Origin: Paenibacillus ginsengarvi
GTDB lineage: Bacteria > Bacillota > Bacilli > Paenibacillales > NBRC-103111
Reading direction: 5' to 3'
Assembly (NCBI RefSeq): GCF_003626695.1
Contig: NZ_RBAH01000010.1
Span: 62,001-126,000, forward strand
Length of the DNA stretch: 64,000 nt
The translations under genes were made by a program, and so were the position numbers. Each line of letters begins with the position of its first letter. The stretch's first letter is position 1. Positions 53,599-61,774 of this stretch are shown here, piece by piece. The notes beneath the pieces are model-generated. The model made no database searches and was not told where the DNA came from. It worked only from the letters and a program-made list of their open reading frames with translations.

Positions 53599-53949
53599 TT
53601 ACGGCTCGCGCCCAAGCTTGACCCAAATGACGGCGCCGCTCGGATGTTTGTAGGGCCGGGGCTCGGGCCAGCGCACCGGATCGCGCAGCACCCAGGCGTG
53701 CGTATTTGTATACGGAAGCGTCTGACACTTGTGCGGGGGAACGTGGTGCAATTCTCCGCTCTCGCGGTACGTGTCCAGATCCAGCTTCAGGCTGTCCACA
53801 AGCTGCACCGTGCCCAGAATCAATCCGCTCCCGCTGCGGATAAGAGCAATCTCCCCGCGAATGGACGTGTTCGATCCGCGTATTTCCCAGCTCTTGTGCC
53901 CGTCCAGAATCAAGTCGATCCAAGGCTCCCGGATCAGTAAACCGTTCAT
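53599..53949 (-). CDS. ASCH domain protein
   Basis: The ATG at 53949 (GGAGGAG 8-9 nt upstream) gives 116 aa. The start L-L-I-R-E-P-W-I-D-L-I-L-D-G-H-K-S-W-E-I-R is the ASCH signature, followed by a strand pair ending in G-x-V-Q-L-V-D. ASCH domains have the PUA-like fold and bind RNA or modified nucleosides; some members cleave N4-acetylcytidine. The target here is unknown. It is divergent from the GNAT gene. Confidence 0.87.
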   Translation of the reverse strand: MNGLLIREPWIDLILDGHKSWEIRGSNTSIRGEIALIRSGSGLILGTVQLVDSLKLDLDTYRESGELHHVPPHKCQTLPYTNTHAWVLRDPVRWPEPRPYKHPSGAVIWVKLGREP

Positions 53950-54064
53950 ATAATACTCCTCCTTATCGGCTATAACGATAGTTTCCCTACCGCAACGAGC
54001 CGTACCATAGTTTAATAAACTTATGAAGTCAGCGGAAACAACAATTCGAGAGGGGGCAAATGGT

Positions 54065-54589
54065 ATGAATGAGCAAGCGGTTATTCGGCCTATGACGAGC
54101 TCCGACGTGAAGCTCGTATACGAGGCGCTGGAACGAGAGCAAATAAGCAAGCCAAGAGCCTATGTAGAGCGATGCGGTGAAGAAAACGAAGCGGGAGCGC
54201 GCGTTACGCTGCTTGCTTTGTACAAGGGACGGTTTGCCGGCTGGCTTCATTTGCTGCCGGTCTCGAAATACCCGCCGTTCGCCGCTGAGGGCATCCCCGA
54301 AATCAACAACTTTGACGTGGTCCCGTCGCTGCGGCGGATCGGGATCGGTAGCGCGCTTATGGATGCGGTGGAGAAGCTTGCCTTCGGGCGCGGCGATATC
54401 GTCGGGATCGGCGTAGGCTTGTACGCGAGCTATGGAAGCGCCCAGCGTATGTATGCGAGGCGAGGCTATATCCCCGACGGCAAAGGCGTGATGTATGCCA
54501 ACACGCCTGTCGTGCCTGGTGAAGCCGTTCGAGTCGATGACGAGTTGGTGCTGTACATGACAAAAAGAAAGCAAGCGGACAAGGACTGA
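54065..54589 (+). CDS. GNAT family N-acetyltransferase
   Basis: The ATG at 54065 follows GAGAGGGGG, giving 174 aa. The acetyl-CoA binding motif is R-R-I-G-I-G-S-A-L-M-D-A (residues about 96-107). It is followed by the G-S-A-Q-R-M-Y-A-R-R-G-Y segment typical of motif B. The substrate is unknown. An in-frame ATG 42 bp upstream lacks a clear binding site. Confidence 0.88.
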   Translation: MNEQAVIRPMTSSDVKLVYEALEREQISKPRAYVERCGEENEAGARVTLLALYKGRFAGWLHLLPVSKYPPFAAEGIPEINNFDVVPSLRRIGIGSALMDAVEKLAFGRGDIVGIGVGLYASYGSAQRMYARRGYIPDGKGVMYANTPVVPGEAVRVDDELVLYMTKRKQADKD

Positions 54590-54619
54590 CCGGTTCGTCA
54601 GGTCCTTCTATTCGCTTGC
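54571..54619. terminator. Bidirectional terminator between convergent GNAT and PAP2 genes
   Basis: Two nested stems, gcaagcg/cgcttgc (54571-54577 and 54613-54619) and aaggactga/tcaggtcctt (54581-54589 and 54598-54607), form a long hairpin. It begins inside the 3' end of the GNAT gene. Confidence 0.65.
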
Positions 54620-54631
54620 CTTCTCTTCTCC

Positions 54632-55267
54632 TTACGCAGATGCGGATACGGCCGATTTTTTCGAAATCGGTACAAGCAGATTCATCACAAATGCCAAAAA
54701 CTCCACCAGCAAGATCGCTCCGGCAATGTCGAGCACGACATGCTGCTTGACGAACACCGTCGATACGATAATCGACCAGCTGATCAGCCGGATGGCCCAA
54801 CGCATCAGGGATTTCATCGGGATGTGCCGCAGCGCGGCGATCAGGATCAAGTAAGTGCTCAGCACGTGAATGCTCGGGAAACAGTTGTAAGGCCTATCGT
54901 TGTCGTATACAAAATTAACGAACCCATGCAGCGGCACCTGGTTTGTGATTTCGGGCCGAACGACTACCGTTTGGAAAAAGTAATAAGTGATATAACAGGC
55001 CACAAGTCCGGTGCACAGCAAAAAGAGCGTGCGGTAGTAAACCGTCCGGTTTTTGACGAACAAATAGACAAACATGCCGAGAATGAATGGATACCAGATC
55101 AAGTACGGAATAACGAAATACGAAATAAACGGAGTATGCACGTCAACGACGGTCATCAGACTGCGGACTCGCGGTCCTTCGCGATTCAGAATGCCGTAAA
55201 ATACGTTCAATATTGGAATGGATAACAACCACAGCAGCGGCACATAATAGGAAAGCTTGGCTTTCAT
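54632..55267 (-). CDS. PAP2 superfamily membrane phosphatase
   Basis: This 211-aa protein has about six membrane segments. The phosphatase motifs are C-F-P-S-I-H-V (C2, residues about 128-134) and F-V-K-Q-H-V-V-L-D-I-A-G-A (C3). The arrangement resembles the inositolphosphotransferase/AUR1-like branch, and the C1 motif is weak. It may dephosphorylate a lipid or transfer a lipid head group at the outer membrane face. It is single and convergent with GNAT. Confidence 0.82.
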   Translation of the reverse strand: MKAKLSYYVPLLWLLSIPILNVFYGILNREGPRVRSLMTVVDVHTPFISYFVIPYLIWYPFILGMFVYLFVKNRTVYYRTLFLLCTGLVACYITYYFFQTVVVRPEITNQVPLHGFVNFVYDNDRPYNCFPSIHVLSTYLILIAALRHIPMKSLMRWAIRLISWSIIVSTVFVKQHVVLDIAGAILLVEFLAFVMNLLVPISKKSAVSASA

Positions 55268-55463
55268 TGTAAACGAACCCCTTTTCGTCTCCCGTCTTCA
55301 TCTCTTTCACATATCTATACAACGATGATTGTACCGATTGGTTGCAGCTTTTGTAAAATATTATTTATTGCCATCGTCCAAAATGGCTCATCTTCAGCAT
55401 ATGCAGATGGGCTTCACAGCGTAAAAAACGGCCGACGAGACGATTCCCCCTTACAAGCCAGAC

Positions 55464-55505
55464 GAAAAAACGCAGCTCTTCCGGCAGGAAAGAGTCTGCG
55501 TTTTC
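55464..55505 (-). terminator. Terminator of the APH(6)-like kinase gene
   Basis: aaaaacgcagctctt (55466-55480) pairs with aagagtctgcgtttt (55490-55504), with mismatches in the middle. TTTTTTCG follows on the minus strand. Confidence 0.8.
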
Positions 55506-55527
55506 TTCCGACAGGACGGCAGGGCCG

Positions 55528-56337
55528 CTACAACATCGTTTCGAACAAAAGCGCAGTTTGCACCGTCTCCTCGCAACCCGGCGTATTATCCTCAATATCC
55601 CACCAGGCCGACAGCATCGTATGGCAGAACGCCCACGCCACAACCCGCTCGCGGTTTAAGCCGAGCTCGGCTGTGAACTGGTCGATCCGCCTGGTCAGTA
55701 TGTCCACACGGCCGTGTTCCGGCAAGTGGTTCAGCAAAAACTGGATGACGCCGTATTCGGCCTCGCCGATGAGCCCTTTCGGGTCGATGGCGAGCCACAG
55801 CTCCCGCTCCGCCTGCAAAATATTCCCGTGGTGCAGGTCGCCGTGAAGCAGCAGCGGGCGCATGATCGTCCGGTTCAGCTCCGCAAACAACTTCTCCGCG
55901 CGACCAACAGCCCGCTCTGGCAGCGGTCCGGTGCTTCCGCCAAAATGGGCGCGAAGCTTCGCCAGCCCTTGCGCCCAATCCTGCGTCGACGGAAACGAAC
56001 CGCCCTCCGGTACGGGACGGACGATTCGGCGCATGACGCCCGCCGCAATCCGCACCGCTTCCTCGTCATCCTTGATGCTGTGCAGCGTCTTCCCCGGCTT
56101 CAACCTCTCGAGCAGCAGCGCTCCCCGCTCCAGATCGGCATCCAGCAGCCGTACCGCCCCTTCTCCCGCATACGTACGAAGCGTGAGCGCTTCGGAGGCC
56201 ATTTCTTTACCGGGCACCCCAAGCTTCAGTGCCGCCTCGGTGCCGTCCGCACAAACAACCGGGGCTACGAAATGATAGGATGGCGGATACGGCTCCAGCA
56301 CGCGAAGCTGCCATTTCTGTTCGCAAAACCGCACCAA
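55528..56337 (-). CDS. Aminoglycoside/hydroxyurea phosphotransferase (APH(6)-like)
   Basis: The kinase catalytic loop L-L-L-H-G-D-L-H-H-G-N-I-L (about residues 160-172) and the magnesium site W-L-A-I-D-P-K-G-L-I-G-E are characteristic of streptomycin 6-kinase-like enzymes. The N-lobe shows A-L-K-L-G-V-P and E-A-L-T-L-R-T-Y. The TTG at 56337 is the first usual start. However, the frame stays open to 56472, and the residues upstream (V-H-G-D-R-G-R-T-W-I-D-G-F) resemble the family N-terminus. GGGGGAGAG lies before an in-frame ATC at 56427, so translation may begin there with a rare codon. Resistance function cannot be claimed from sequence alone. Confidence 0.82.
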   Translation of the reverse strand: MVRFCEQKWQLRVLEPYPPSYHFVAPVVCADGTEAALKLGVPGKEMASEALTLRTYAGEGAVRLLDADLERGALLLERLKPGKTLHSIKDDEEAVRIAAGVMRRIVRPVPEGGSFPSTQDWAQGLAKLRAHFGGSTGPLPERAVGRAEKLFAELNRTIMRPLLLHGDLHHGNILQAERELWLAIDPKGLIGEAEYGVIQFLLNHLPEHGRVDILTRRIDQFTAELGLNRERVVAWAFCHTMLSAWWDIEDNTPGCEETVQTALLFETML

Positions 56338-56700
56338 TTCGGCAAAGCCGTCTATCCATGTCCGTCCCCGATCACCGTGAACGCCGACGATCGTTTGTTT
56401 CAGCGGCTCCGTGAGTAGCGTTTCGATGCGTCTCTCCCCCTCATGTGTCTCCCATGCTTGACCCGCATTCCGTCATCTCTGGTGAACCTAATGGAGATTT
56501 CTGTATAATTGTACACTTGCCCTATGAAAAATTCAAAGTTGAACAAGAAAAGAGGCTCCTGCCTGTATTCGCCTTCTTTCCGCGCAGATAAGGAGTCTTG
56601 ACGAATAGGCTTGACGGGGAATATCGCGGGATCGAGAAGGGTTACGCCTGCTTCCGTAGAAGTGTTTGTCTACCATGAACCGGAAACGAGGGATGACGGC

Positions 56701-57699
56701 ATGCACGCCCATTTAGCCGAAGAGACAGTATTGGAGGACTTGCTGGAGCGGTGCCGAAGCTTATTCGGTCTAGACGTCCGGCAGGCAGAGCCGATCCGCC
56801 GCGGGTGGCTCCATTTGAAGTGGAAGCTAGATACGTCATCCGGTCCTTTTTTGCTCAAAATGTACAACCCGGAGCGGCTGCGCAAACATAACCATACCGA
56901 TCTGCTTCAAGCTCTATCGCTGCAAAACCGGCTGCAAACGGCCGGACTGCCCTGCCCGGAGCTGCTTGCCGCAGGGGACGATATGATTCATACGTCGAGC
57001 GGCGGGGAGAAGTTTATCGTCATGTCGTTTTGCGAAGGCTCGCTCGTGACCCCGGGGCAAGGCAGCTCGGACCAGCTCTACGATCTGGGCCGCGTCACAG
57101 GGAGGATGCACCGCTTGCTTGACGTTTACGCGCCGTCTGCCGCCGGAGCGGAATCCGTTCCCCAGTTCATCCCTCCCGGCCGCGAGGAACGGCTTGCCTA
57201 TTGGAGCGACCTCCTGCGGCAAGTGCAGCAGAGCGGCTCGGCCGAATCGATCCCGTTCATTGTAAGGCAGATCGAAACGAGCCGGATGATCGACCTGGGG
57301 CCGCTGAGCGCCTGCGAGAGGGGATACGCCCACCGCGATTTGTGGGCGGACAATTTGCTGTTCGGGGCGGACCGGGTAGGCGCCGTGCTCGATTTCGACC
57401 GGATGAAATCGGACTATCCCGAGCTGGACATCTCCCGGGCGCTGATGTCGCTTGCCCTGGACGAGAACGGTCTGGACCCGGATCGCGCCGCCGCGTTTCT
57501 GGAGGGCTACCGCAACGAGCGGCACTATCCCCGCGGAGCGCTGGTCCGTTCGCTGCGCATGAGCGGCTGGATGGAGAGCGTTTGGTGGATTCGCGGCGGC
57601 CCGCCTCCGGACGACGGACCTTCCGCCCGGTTTGCCGCAGAGGTGGACTGGCTGGCCGTACACGACCGTGAGCTGTCCGACCGGTTTGGGCATTTGTAG
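56701..57699 (+). CDS. APH-fold phosphotransferase (PF01636-type)
   Basis: The ATG at 56701 is chosen for GAGGG upstream; the open frame extends 30 codons further from a TTG without family-like sequence. The 332-aa kinase has the Brenner loop Y-A-H-R-D-L-W-A-D-N-L-L-F and the metal site L-D-F-D-R-M-K-S-D-Y-P-E-L-D-I. The N-lobe has the lysine in F-L-L-K-M-Y-N. Close groups include homoserine- and choline-kinase-like proteins. The substrate is unknown. It is divergent from the APH(6)-like gene. Confidence 0.85.
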   Translation: MHAHLAEETVLEDLLERCRSLFGLDVRQAEPIRRGWLHLKWKLDTSSGPFLLKMYNPERLRKHNHTDLLQALSLQNRLQTAGLPCPELLAAGDDMIHTSSGGEKFIVMSFCEGSLVTPGQGSSDQLYDLGRVTGRMHRLLDVYAPSAAGAESVPQFIPPGREERLAYWSDLLRQVQQSGSAESIPFIVRQIETSRMIDLGPLSACERGYAHRDLWADNLLFGADRVGAVLDFDRMKSDYPELDISRALMSLALDENGLDPDRAAAFLEGYRNERHYPRGALVRSLRMSGWMESVWWIRGGPPPDDGPSARFAAEVDWLAVHDRELSDRFGHL

Positions 57700-57831
57700 G
57701 GCAAGCTGCAGCAGCGTGGAGCTACTTTCGGCCAGCCGAAAAATAGCATTTTCCCCTGACTGATGTTGTCAGGAATAGGCAATTATAATAAAGTTGTAGA
57801 AGAATGAACTATTTAAGAGGAGGCAAATGAC

Positions 57832-58329
57832 ATGTTATATACCAGCGTTCAAAGCTTTATCGAAGATTACCGCAACGAGGCGGCAGGCACGCAAAAACTG
57901 CTGGACGCCCTGACCGACGCTTCGCTTGCGCAAGAGATCGCTCCCGGCTACCGCACGCTCGGCTTTCTGGCGTGGCATCTCGTTACCGCCGGCGGCATGC
58001 TGCTGCAAACCGGCCTGAAATTTGCCCCTCCTTCTGAGGACAGCAACCCGAATACCGCCGCCGGCATCGCGCAAGGATACCGGGACAGCGTGGAGGCGGT
58101 GATCGACGCGGTTCAATCGCAATTTACGGATGAAACGCTGCAGCAAACGGCCAATATGTTCGGCAGCGAATGGAAAATCGGTCTGGCGCTCGGCGCGTTC
58201 ATCAACCACGAAATTCACCACCGCGGTCAGCTTACGATTTTGATGCGTCAAGCCGGCGTTCCGGTGGCCGGGGTTTACGGTCCTTCCAAGGACGAATGGG
58301 CGGCAATGGGAGTACCGGCTCCCAACTAA
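57832..58329 (+). CDS. DinB family protein
   Basis: This 165-aa four-helix protein has the three histidines of the DinB metal site: His in L-A-W-H-L-V near residue 49 and H-E-I-H-H-R-G-Q near 126-133. DinB/YfiT-like proteins bind zinc or nickel and include thiol transferases. GAGGAGG precedes the ATG. TATAAT lies about 45 bp upstream, with no good -35. It follows the APH-fold gene by 132 bp on the same strand. Confidence 0.9.
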   Translation: MLYTSVQSFIEDYRNEAAGTQKLLDALTDASLAQEIAPGYRTLGFLAWHLVTAGGMLLQTGLKFAPPSEDSNPNTAAGIAQGYRDSVEAVIDAVQSQFTDETLQQTANMFGSEWKIGLALGAFINHEIHHRGQLTILMRQAGVPVAGVYGPSKDEWAAMGVPAPN

Positions 58330-58347
58330 AATTAGAATGGTAAAAGT

Positions 58348-58385
58348 GCAAAGCGCGTCCTCTCATTCGGGAGGGCGCGTTTGTC
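58348..58385 (+). terminator. Terminator after the DinB gene
   Basis: The arms aaagcgcgtcctc (58350-58362) and gagggcgcgttt (58371-58382) pair, with one bulge, about 20 nt after the stop. The T-run is short and interrupted. Confidence 0.6.
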
Positions 58386-58456
58386 GTTTAGATTTTTGAT
58401 TCGCTAAGACCAAATTACTCTCATTCATGGTTAATCGCATTTACCTTCCGCTACCT

Positions 58457-59071
58457 TTACAGTTCATCCGGCAAACGATTCAAATACATAACGAGACAGT
58501 CCGTATTCACGCGAAGAACATCCATCGTTTTCGAGTTCGGATTCGCATAGATTGCGGGATAATCGACTTCTCCAAGGTGAGGACGCACCGGAAACGCAAG
58601 CTTTTCCTCCGCCAGCGAAAATTCGGCCGACACGCCGGGTTTATTGCCCCGCGCATCGATCCGGACCCATTTTCCCGCGCTCGCCACATAGACGGCGTTT
58701 AAGGCATGCAAGCAGTACCCGGTATCCGGCGTATCCCCGAGCGTCAGCCGCTGGTAGCAAAAGCCCGTCGGGATGCCCCCGGCTCTAAGCAAGGCGGCCA
58801 GCAAGTTCGACTTCGCATAACAGATGCCTTCTACGCCGAGCAGCACTTCCGATGCCGATCGGGTTACTTTCCGGCTCTGAATATCCCAGGAATGCGAGAT
58901 GCAATCCCGTACAAATGTGTACGCCGCCCGAATCGTATCGACATCCGTCCCCGCCCTCTCGTACAGGCGCTCAGCTTCCCGCCGAATCGCCGGATGGCTG
59001 TAGTCGACCTCCGGTGTTTCCTGCAAATATGCGTCCACGTCCAAGCATTCGGGGACGAGCGATAGCTGCAT
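58457..59071 (-). CDS. Transglutaminase-like domain protein
   Basis: The ATG at 59071 follows GAGGTG; a GTG three codons up is less likely. The 204-aa protein has the papain-like triad of the transglutaminase core: Cys in E-G-I-C-Y-A-K-S-N-L-L, His in C-L-H-A-L-N-A-V-Y, and Asp in W-V-R-I-D-A-R-G. No signal peptide is seen, so it is cytoplasmic. Bacterial members are usually proteases or amidases rather than crosslinkers. Confidence 0.87.
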   Translation of the reverse strand: MQLSLVPECLDVDAYLQETPEVDYSHPAIRREAERLYERAGTDVDTIRAAYTFVRDCISHSWDIQSRKVTRSASEVLLGVEGICYAKSNLLAALLRAGGIPTGFCYQRLTLGDTPDTGYCLHALNAVYVASAGKWVRIDARGNKPGVSAEFSLAEEKLAFPVRPHLGEVDYPAIYANPNSKTMDVLRVNTDCLVMYLNRLPDEL

Positions 59072-59167
59072 CGCCTTCACCTCTTTTTGTTTTGTCTTGT
59101 AGTGAATAATTATGCATCAATACTAATTATTTTTCAATAAAAACGGACTTGATGCCGGACGCAAGAA

Positions 59168-59320
59168 AAACAAGAGTCTTACGGGCATCTTATACCAGCT
59201 CGATTTGGCGATTACTCAGGGATAGCAGTCTTTCGAGACTCGTATTTGTGCCAACATCGTTCTTCATAGCTGATGCGGCGGGAATAAGAGTCTGGAAAAC
59301 ACTCTATTTTTAAAAAAAGC
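59168..59320. repeat. Family B repeat (AAGAGTC type), first locus
   Basis: A ~95-bp unit begins acaagagtctta and contains cgatttggcgattac and gggatagcagtctttcgagac. It returns as an imperfect inverted end and is followed by a partial copy (ggaataagagtctgg). The same unit is found at 61475-61690. It lies between the transglutaminase-like gene and the Rrf2 gene's 3' end. No gene is seen here. Confidence 0.7.
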
Positions 59321-59344
59321 TGCTTCTCAACCAAATAAGAAGCC

Positions 59345-59373
59345 CAAAAGACTGCTAAATGCAGCAGCCTTTT
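59345..59373 (-). terminator. Hairpin terminator of the Rrf2 gene
   Basis: aagactgct (59348-59356) pairs with agcagcctt (59363-59371), and TTTTGGG follows on the minus strand. It begins only 3 nt beyond the Rrf2 stop. Confidence 0.65.
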
Positions 59374-59375
59374 CG

Positions 59376-59864
59376 TCACGCTTCGGGTTCGCCGAGCTTG
59401 GCCAGCTCCGCCAGATGCCTGCCGATTTCCTCGGGCGTAAACCTGCTTGCGACCGCCGCCGCGATCGCAGACATTTTCGTTCCGCGCATATGCTCGAACA
59501 TTTTCTGCTCGGCCTCCCACATCGCCGCGTGAATTTCGCACATGCCCGGCGACGGCTGGTAGCCGAGCGACAAGGCGCGGACGTTCGAGCATTGAAACAT
59601 ATGCTCGCGGCCGTTGATGGCGAGATAAACGTCGAAGAAGCTGATGTCGTCCGGCGCTTTGGCCAGACTAATCCCGCCCTTACTTCCGACACTGGAGGTT
59701 ACAATCCCTGCTTTAGCGAGCTGGGTAAAAATTTTCGCGAGATACGTCGTCGAAATGCCGAGCTGCCGCGACAGCTGCTTGAGCGAAACGCTTTTGCGGG
59801 CGGGCAGGGCGGATAAGAGCAGCGCACCGTGAAGGGCATATTCGAGAGCCAAAGAATTTTTCAT
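59376..59864 (-). CDS. Rrf2-family transcriptional regulator
   Basis: The ATG at 59864 follows AAAGGA, giving 162 aa. The N-terminal winged helix is typical: ALEYALHGALLLSALPARKS, then LSRQLGISTTYLAKIF, then the wing V-G-S-K-G-G-I-S-L-A-K. Cysteines at Q-C-S-N-V-R and G-M-C-E-I-H may bind an iron-sulfur cluster or sense redox or NO, as in NsrR/IscR relatives; only two are obvious. It is divergent from the NDH-2-type gene, its probable target. Confidence 0.88.
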   Translation of the reverse strand: MKNSLALEYALHGALLLSALPARKSVSLKQLSRQLGISTTYLAKIFTQLAKAGIVTSSVGSKGGISLAKAPDDISFFDVYLAINGREHMFQCSNVRALSLGYQPSPGMCEIHAAMWEAEQKMFEHMRGTKMSAIAAAVASRFTPEEIGRHLAELAKLGEPEA

Positions 59865-59898
59865 ATCCAATCCTTTCACAAGTCGTCGAAGTTTAGGG

Positions 59899-59926
59899 TT
59901 GACAAACGTAGTGGAATTGATACAAT
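59899..59926 (+). promoter_or_regulatory. Sigma-A promoter of the NDH-2-type gene
   Basis: TTGACA (59899-59904) and TACAAT (59921-59926) are separated by 16 bp. They lie 35 bp upstream of the divergent Rrf2 start, so Rrf2 binding near gcgatagatgttatc (59928-59942) could block both directions. The leader to the start codon would be about 140 nt. Confidence 0.65.
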
Positions 59927-59980
59927 TGCGATAGATGTTATCTTAATTACTTTACCACAACACGCGATCATTTGCGATAG

Positions 59981-60013
59981 CCGGGACGACAGCTGAAGCA
60001 GTCTCGGTTTTTA
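59981..60013 (+). terminator. Terminator-like hairpin in the NDH-2 leader
   Basis: ccgggac (59981-59987) pairs with gtctcgg (60001-60007) and is followed by TTTTTATT on the plus strand. It lies between the promoter and the start of the oxidoreductase gene, so it could act as an attenuator or end a short transcript. Confidence 0.5.
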
Positions 60014-60074
60014 TTACACACGAACAACGACAATATCTATCGTAATTATCGCAAAAAAAAAGGAGCGGACAAAC

Positions 60075-61295
60075 ATGGACAAAAAGAACATTGTAATCGT
60101 CGGCGGAGGTTATGCAGGCTTGCATGCCGTCAACCATATCCGGAAGCAGCTTCCCGGCGAGGAGGCGGACGGCTATCGAATTCTGCTGATCGACAAGGAG
60201 TCGTACCATTTCCGCAAGGTGCTTCTGTTCAAAGCCGCCGTGACAGACCGCAGTCACCTTAAAGTCCCCTTCTCCATGCTCCTGAAGAAAGGAATCGAGT
60301 TTGTCCAAGCTGGGTTGAATGCGATCGATCCTCACGCCCGGACCATAAATGTAACTTATCCGGACGGAAGCGGCGGCAGCATTCCCTACGAACGGCTGGT
60401 GCTCGCGCTCGGCAGTGTCATTAACCGCGTCCCGGAGGAAATGGGCGGCATTTCGCTATCCGATCCGGCAAACGCCGAGCAGGTGCGCCAGCAAATTCTG
60501 CATCACCTTCAGCTCGCCCGCACGGAAACGCGCCCTGACGTTCAGCGCGAGCTTCTAAGCGCAGCCGTGGTTGGCGCCGGCATTACGGGAATCGAGACGG
60601 CAGCCGAGCTTGGCTTCTGGATGAAAGCGGAAGCGGAGAAGGCAGGGCTCGATCCGAGGCTGGTGGAGGTCAAGCTGATCAACAACCGGCCGCGGCTGTT
60701 CGAAGCAGGTTCGGTCCGCACGGGCGAACAGCTCGAAGCGATGCTGCGGGAGCGGGGGGTGAACGTCTATCACGGCATCAAAGCCCGTCACTTCGCGGAC
60801 GGCAGGCTGCAGCTGGATAACGGCTCCGCCCTCCCAGCCGCAGTGTGCGTCTGGACGCTCGGCCTGAAGCCGAATCCGCTGCTTGGACGGCTGGGTTTAC
60901 CGCTGGAGCCGAACGGAAAGCTGAGCGTCGACCCCTGGTACCGCGTACAAGGCCATCCCCGCATCTACGCAATCGGCGACTGCGCCAACATCGTCGATCC
61001 GGTTACGGGTAAGACGGACGGCATGACCTGCAAGGAAGCCGTTCCGCAAGCCAAGCGGCTCGGGCAGATCGTGAAGGCCGAGCTTCAAGGCAAGACCGGA
61101 CCGCAGCACAAACCGTTCGGGATCCCGCTGTACTGCATCGGCCTCGGTCCGGGCAACGGCTTTGTTTGGGCGCGCGGATGGGGCCGGGATATCGTGCTGA
61201 AGCGCTCGCTGGGCTGGAAATTCCGCGTAATGGCATGGAATTCGGCCAGCTTTATCGACGGCAAAGTACAGAAGCGGCTGCAAGCCGAGCAATAA
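60075..61295 (+). CDS. NADH dehydrogenase-like FAD oxidoreductase (NDH-2 family)
   Basis: This 406-aa protein has the first FAD fingerprint V-I-V-G-G-G-Y-A-G-L (residues 6-15), the second dinucleotide site A-A-V-V-G-A-G-I-T-G-I-E-T-A near 165, and the I-Y-A-I-G-D-C-A motif near 300. This is the pattern of type II NADH:quinone oxidoreductases. They pass electrons from NADH to menaquinone at the membrane without pumping protons. AAAGGAGCGG precedes the ATG. Its divergent neighbour is an Rrf2-type regulator, suggesting redox control. Confidence 0.88.
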   Translation: MDKKNIVIVGGGYAGLHAVNHIRKQLPGEEADGYRILLIDKESYHFRKVLLFKAAVTDRSHLKVPFSMLLKKGIEFVQAGLNAIDPHARTINVTYPDGSGGSIPYERLVLALGSVINRVPEEMGGISLSDPANAEQVRQQILHHLQLARTETRPDVQRELLSAAVVGAGITGIETAAELGFWMKAEAEKAGLDPRLVEVKLINNRPRLFEAGSVRTGEQLEAMLRERGVNVYHGIKARHFADGRLQLDNGSALPAAVCVWTLGLKPNPLLGRLGLPLEPNGKLSVDPWYRVQGHPRIYAIGDCANIVDPVTGKTDGMTCKEAVPQAKRLGQIVKAELQGKTGPQHKPFGIPLYCIGLGPGNGFVWARGWGRDIVLKRSLGWKFRVMAWNSASFIDGKVQKRLQAEQ

Positions 61296-61332
61296 CACAT
61301 CGCGCCAAGCCGCACCCGCAGCAGCTCTTACG

Positions 61333-61445
61333 CTACGCGGGCGCGGCTTCTTCTGTGTACCACGACTGCTGATTGCGATACATCTCGGCATAGATACCGC
61401 CCTTGCCCAGCAGCTCGCGATGCGTGCCTTCCTCGGCCAAAAAAA
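61333..61445 (-). pseudogene. C-terminal remnant of an ABC exporter (ATP-binding/permease type)
   Basis: On the minus strand about 35 codons read L-A-E-E-G-T-H-R-E-L-L-G-K-G-G-I-Y-A-E-M, then Y-R-N-Q, and end at a stop at 61333. This is the very C-terminus of MsbA/BmrA-type exporters. The ATPase core and membrane part are absent; family B repeat sequence starts where the rest should be. It is a truncated relic. Confidence 0.8.
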
Positions 61446-61474
61446 GTCCCAACCGTATAACGGACAACCTGCTG

Positions 61475-61690
61475 CGATGGAATAAGAGTCTTTCGGGCGC
61501 GCTATATCCGTTTGATTTGGTATTCGCTTAAGGGATAGCGGCCTTCCGGGGCTCTTATTTTGTGCCGAAACCGCTCTTCCTTGCTATTATCGCGGAAATA
61601 AGAGTCCCAAGAGCGCTTTATTTCTCCAACTTACTGTTATCGAGAAAATTAAGAGTCTCGAAAGACCGTTATATCGAACACCGCTTAAAC
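61475..61690. repeat. Family B repeats, second locus (at least three partial copies)
   Basis: ggaataagagtctttcgggc at 61479 opens a unit that contains gatttggtattcgc and gggatagcggccttccgggg and closes with ctcttattttgtgcc. Further partial copies start at about 61604 (ggaaataagagtccc) and 61648 (ttaagagtctcg). The first unit aligns over about 95 bp with the locus at 59168. Confidence 0.7.
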
Positions 61691-61742
61691 AATTTCGTTA
61701 AGTTCGTCGCAAGGCTCGGACTTTCCTACCGGGCCGCTAACG

Positions 61743-61770
61743 CAAAAAGAGGCTGCCCAAGGCAACCCCT
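61743..61770 (-). terminator. Terminator of the M14 carboxypeptidase gene
   Basis: gaggctgcc (61749-61757) pairs with ggcaacccc (61761-61769) through two wobbles, and TTTTTGCG follows on the minus strand. It starts directly after the stop. Confidence 0.75.
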
Positions 61771-61774
61771 TCTG

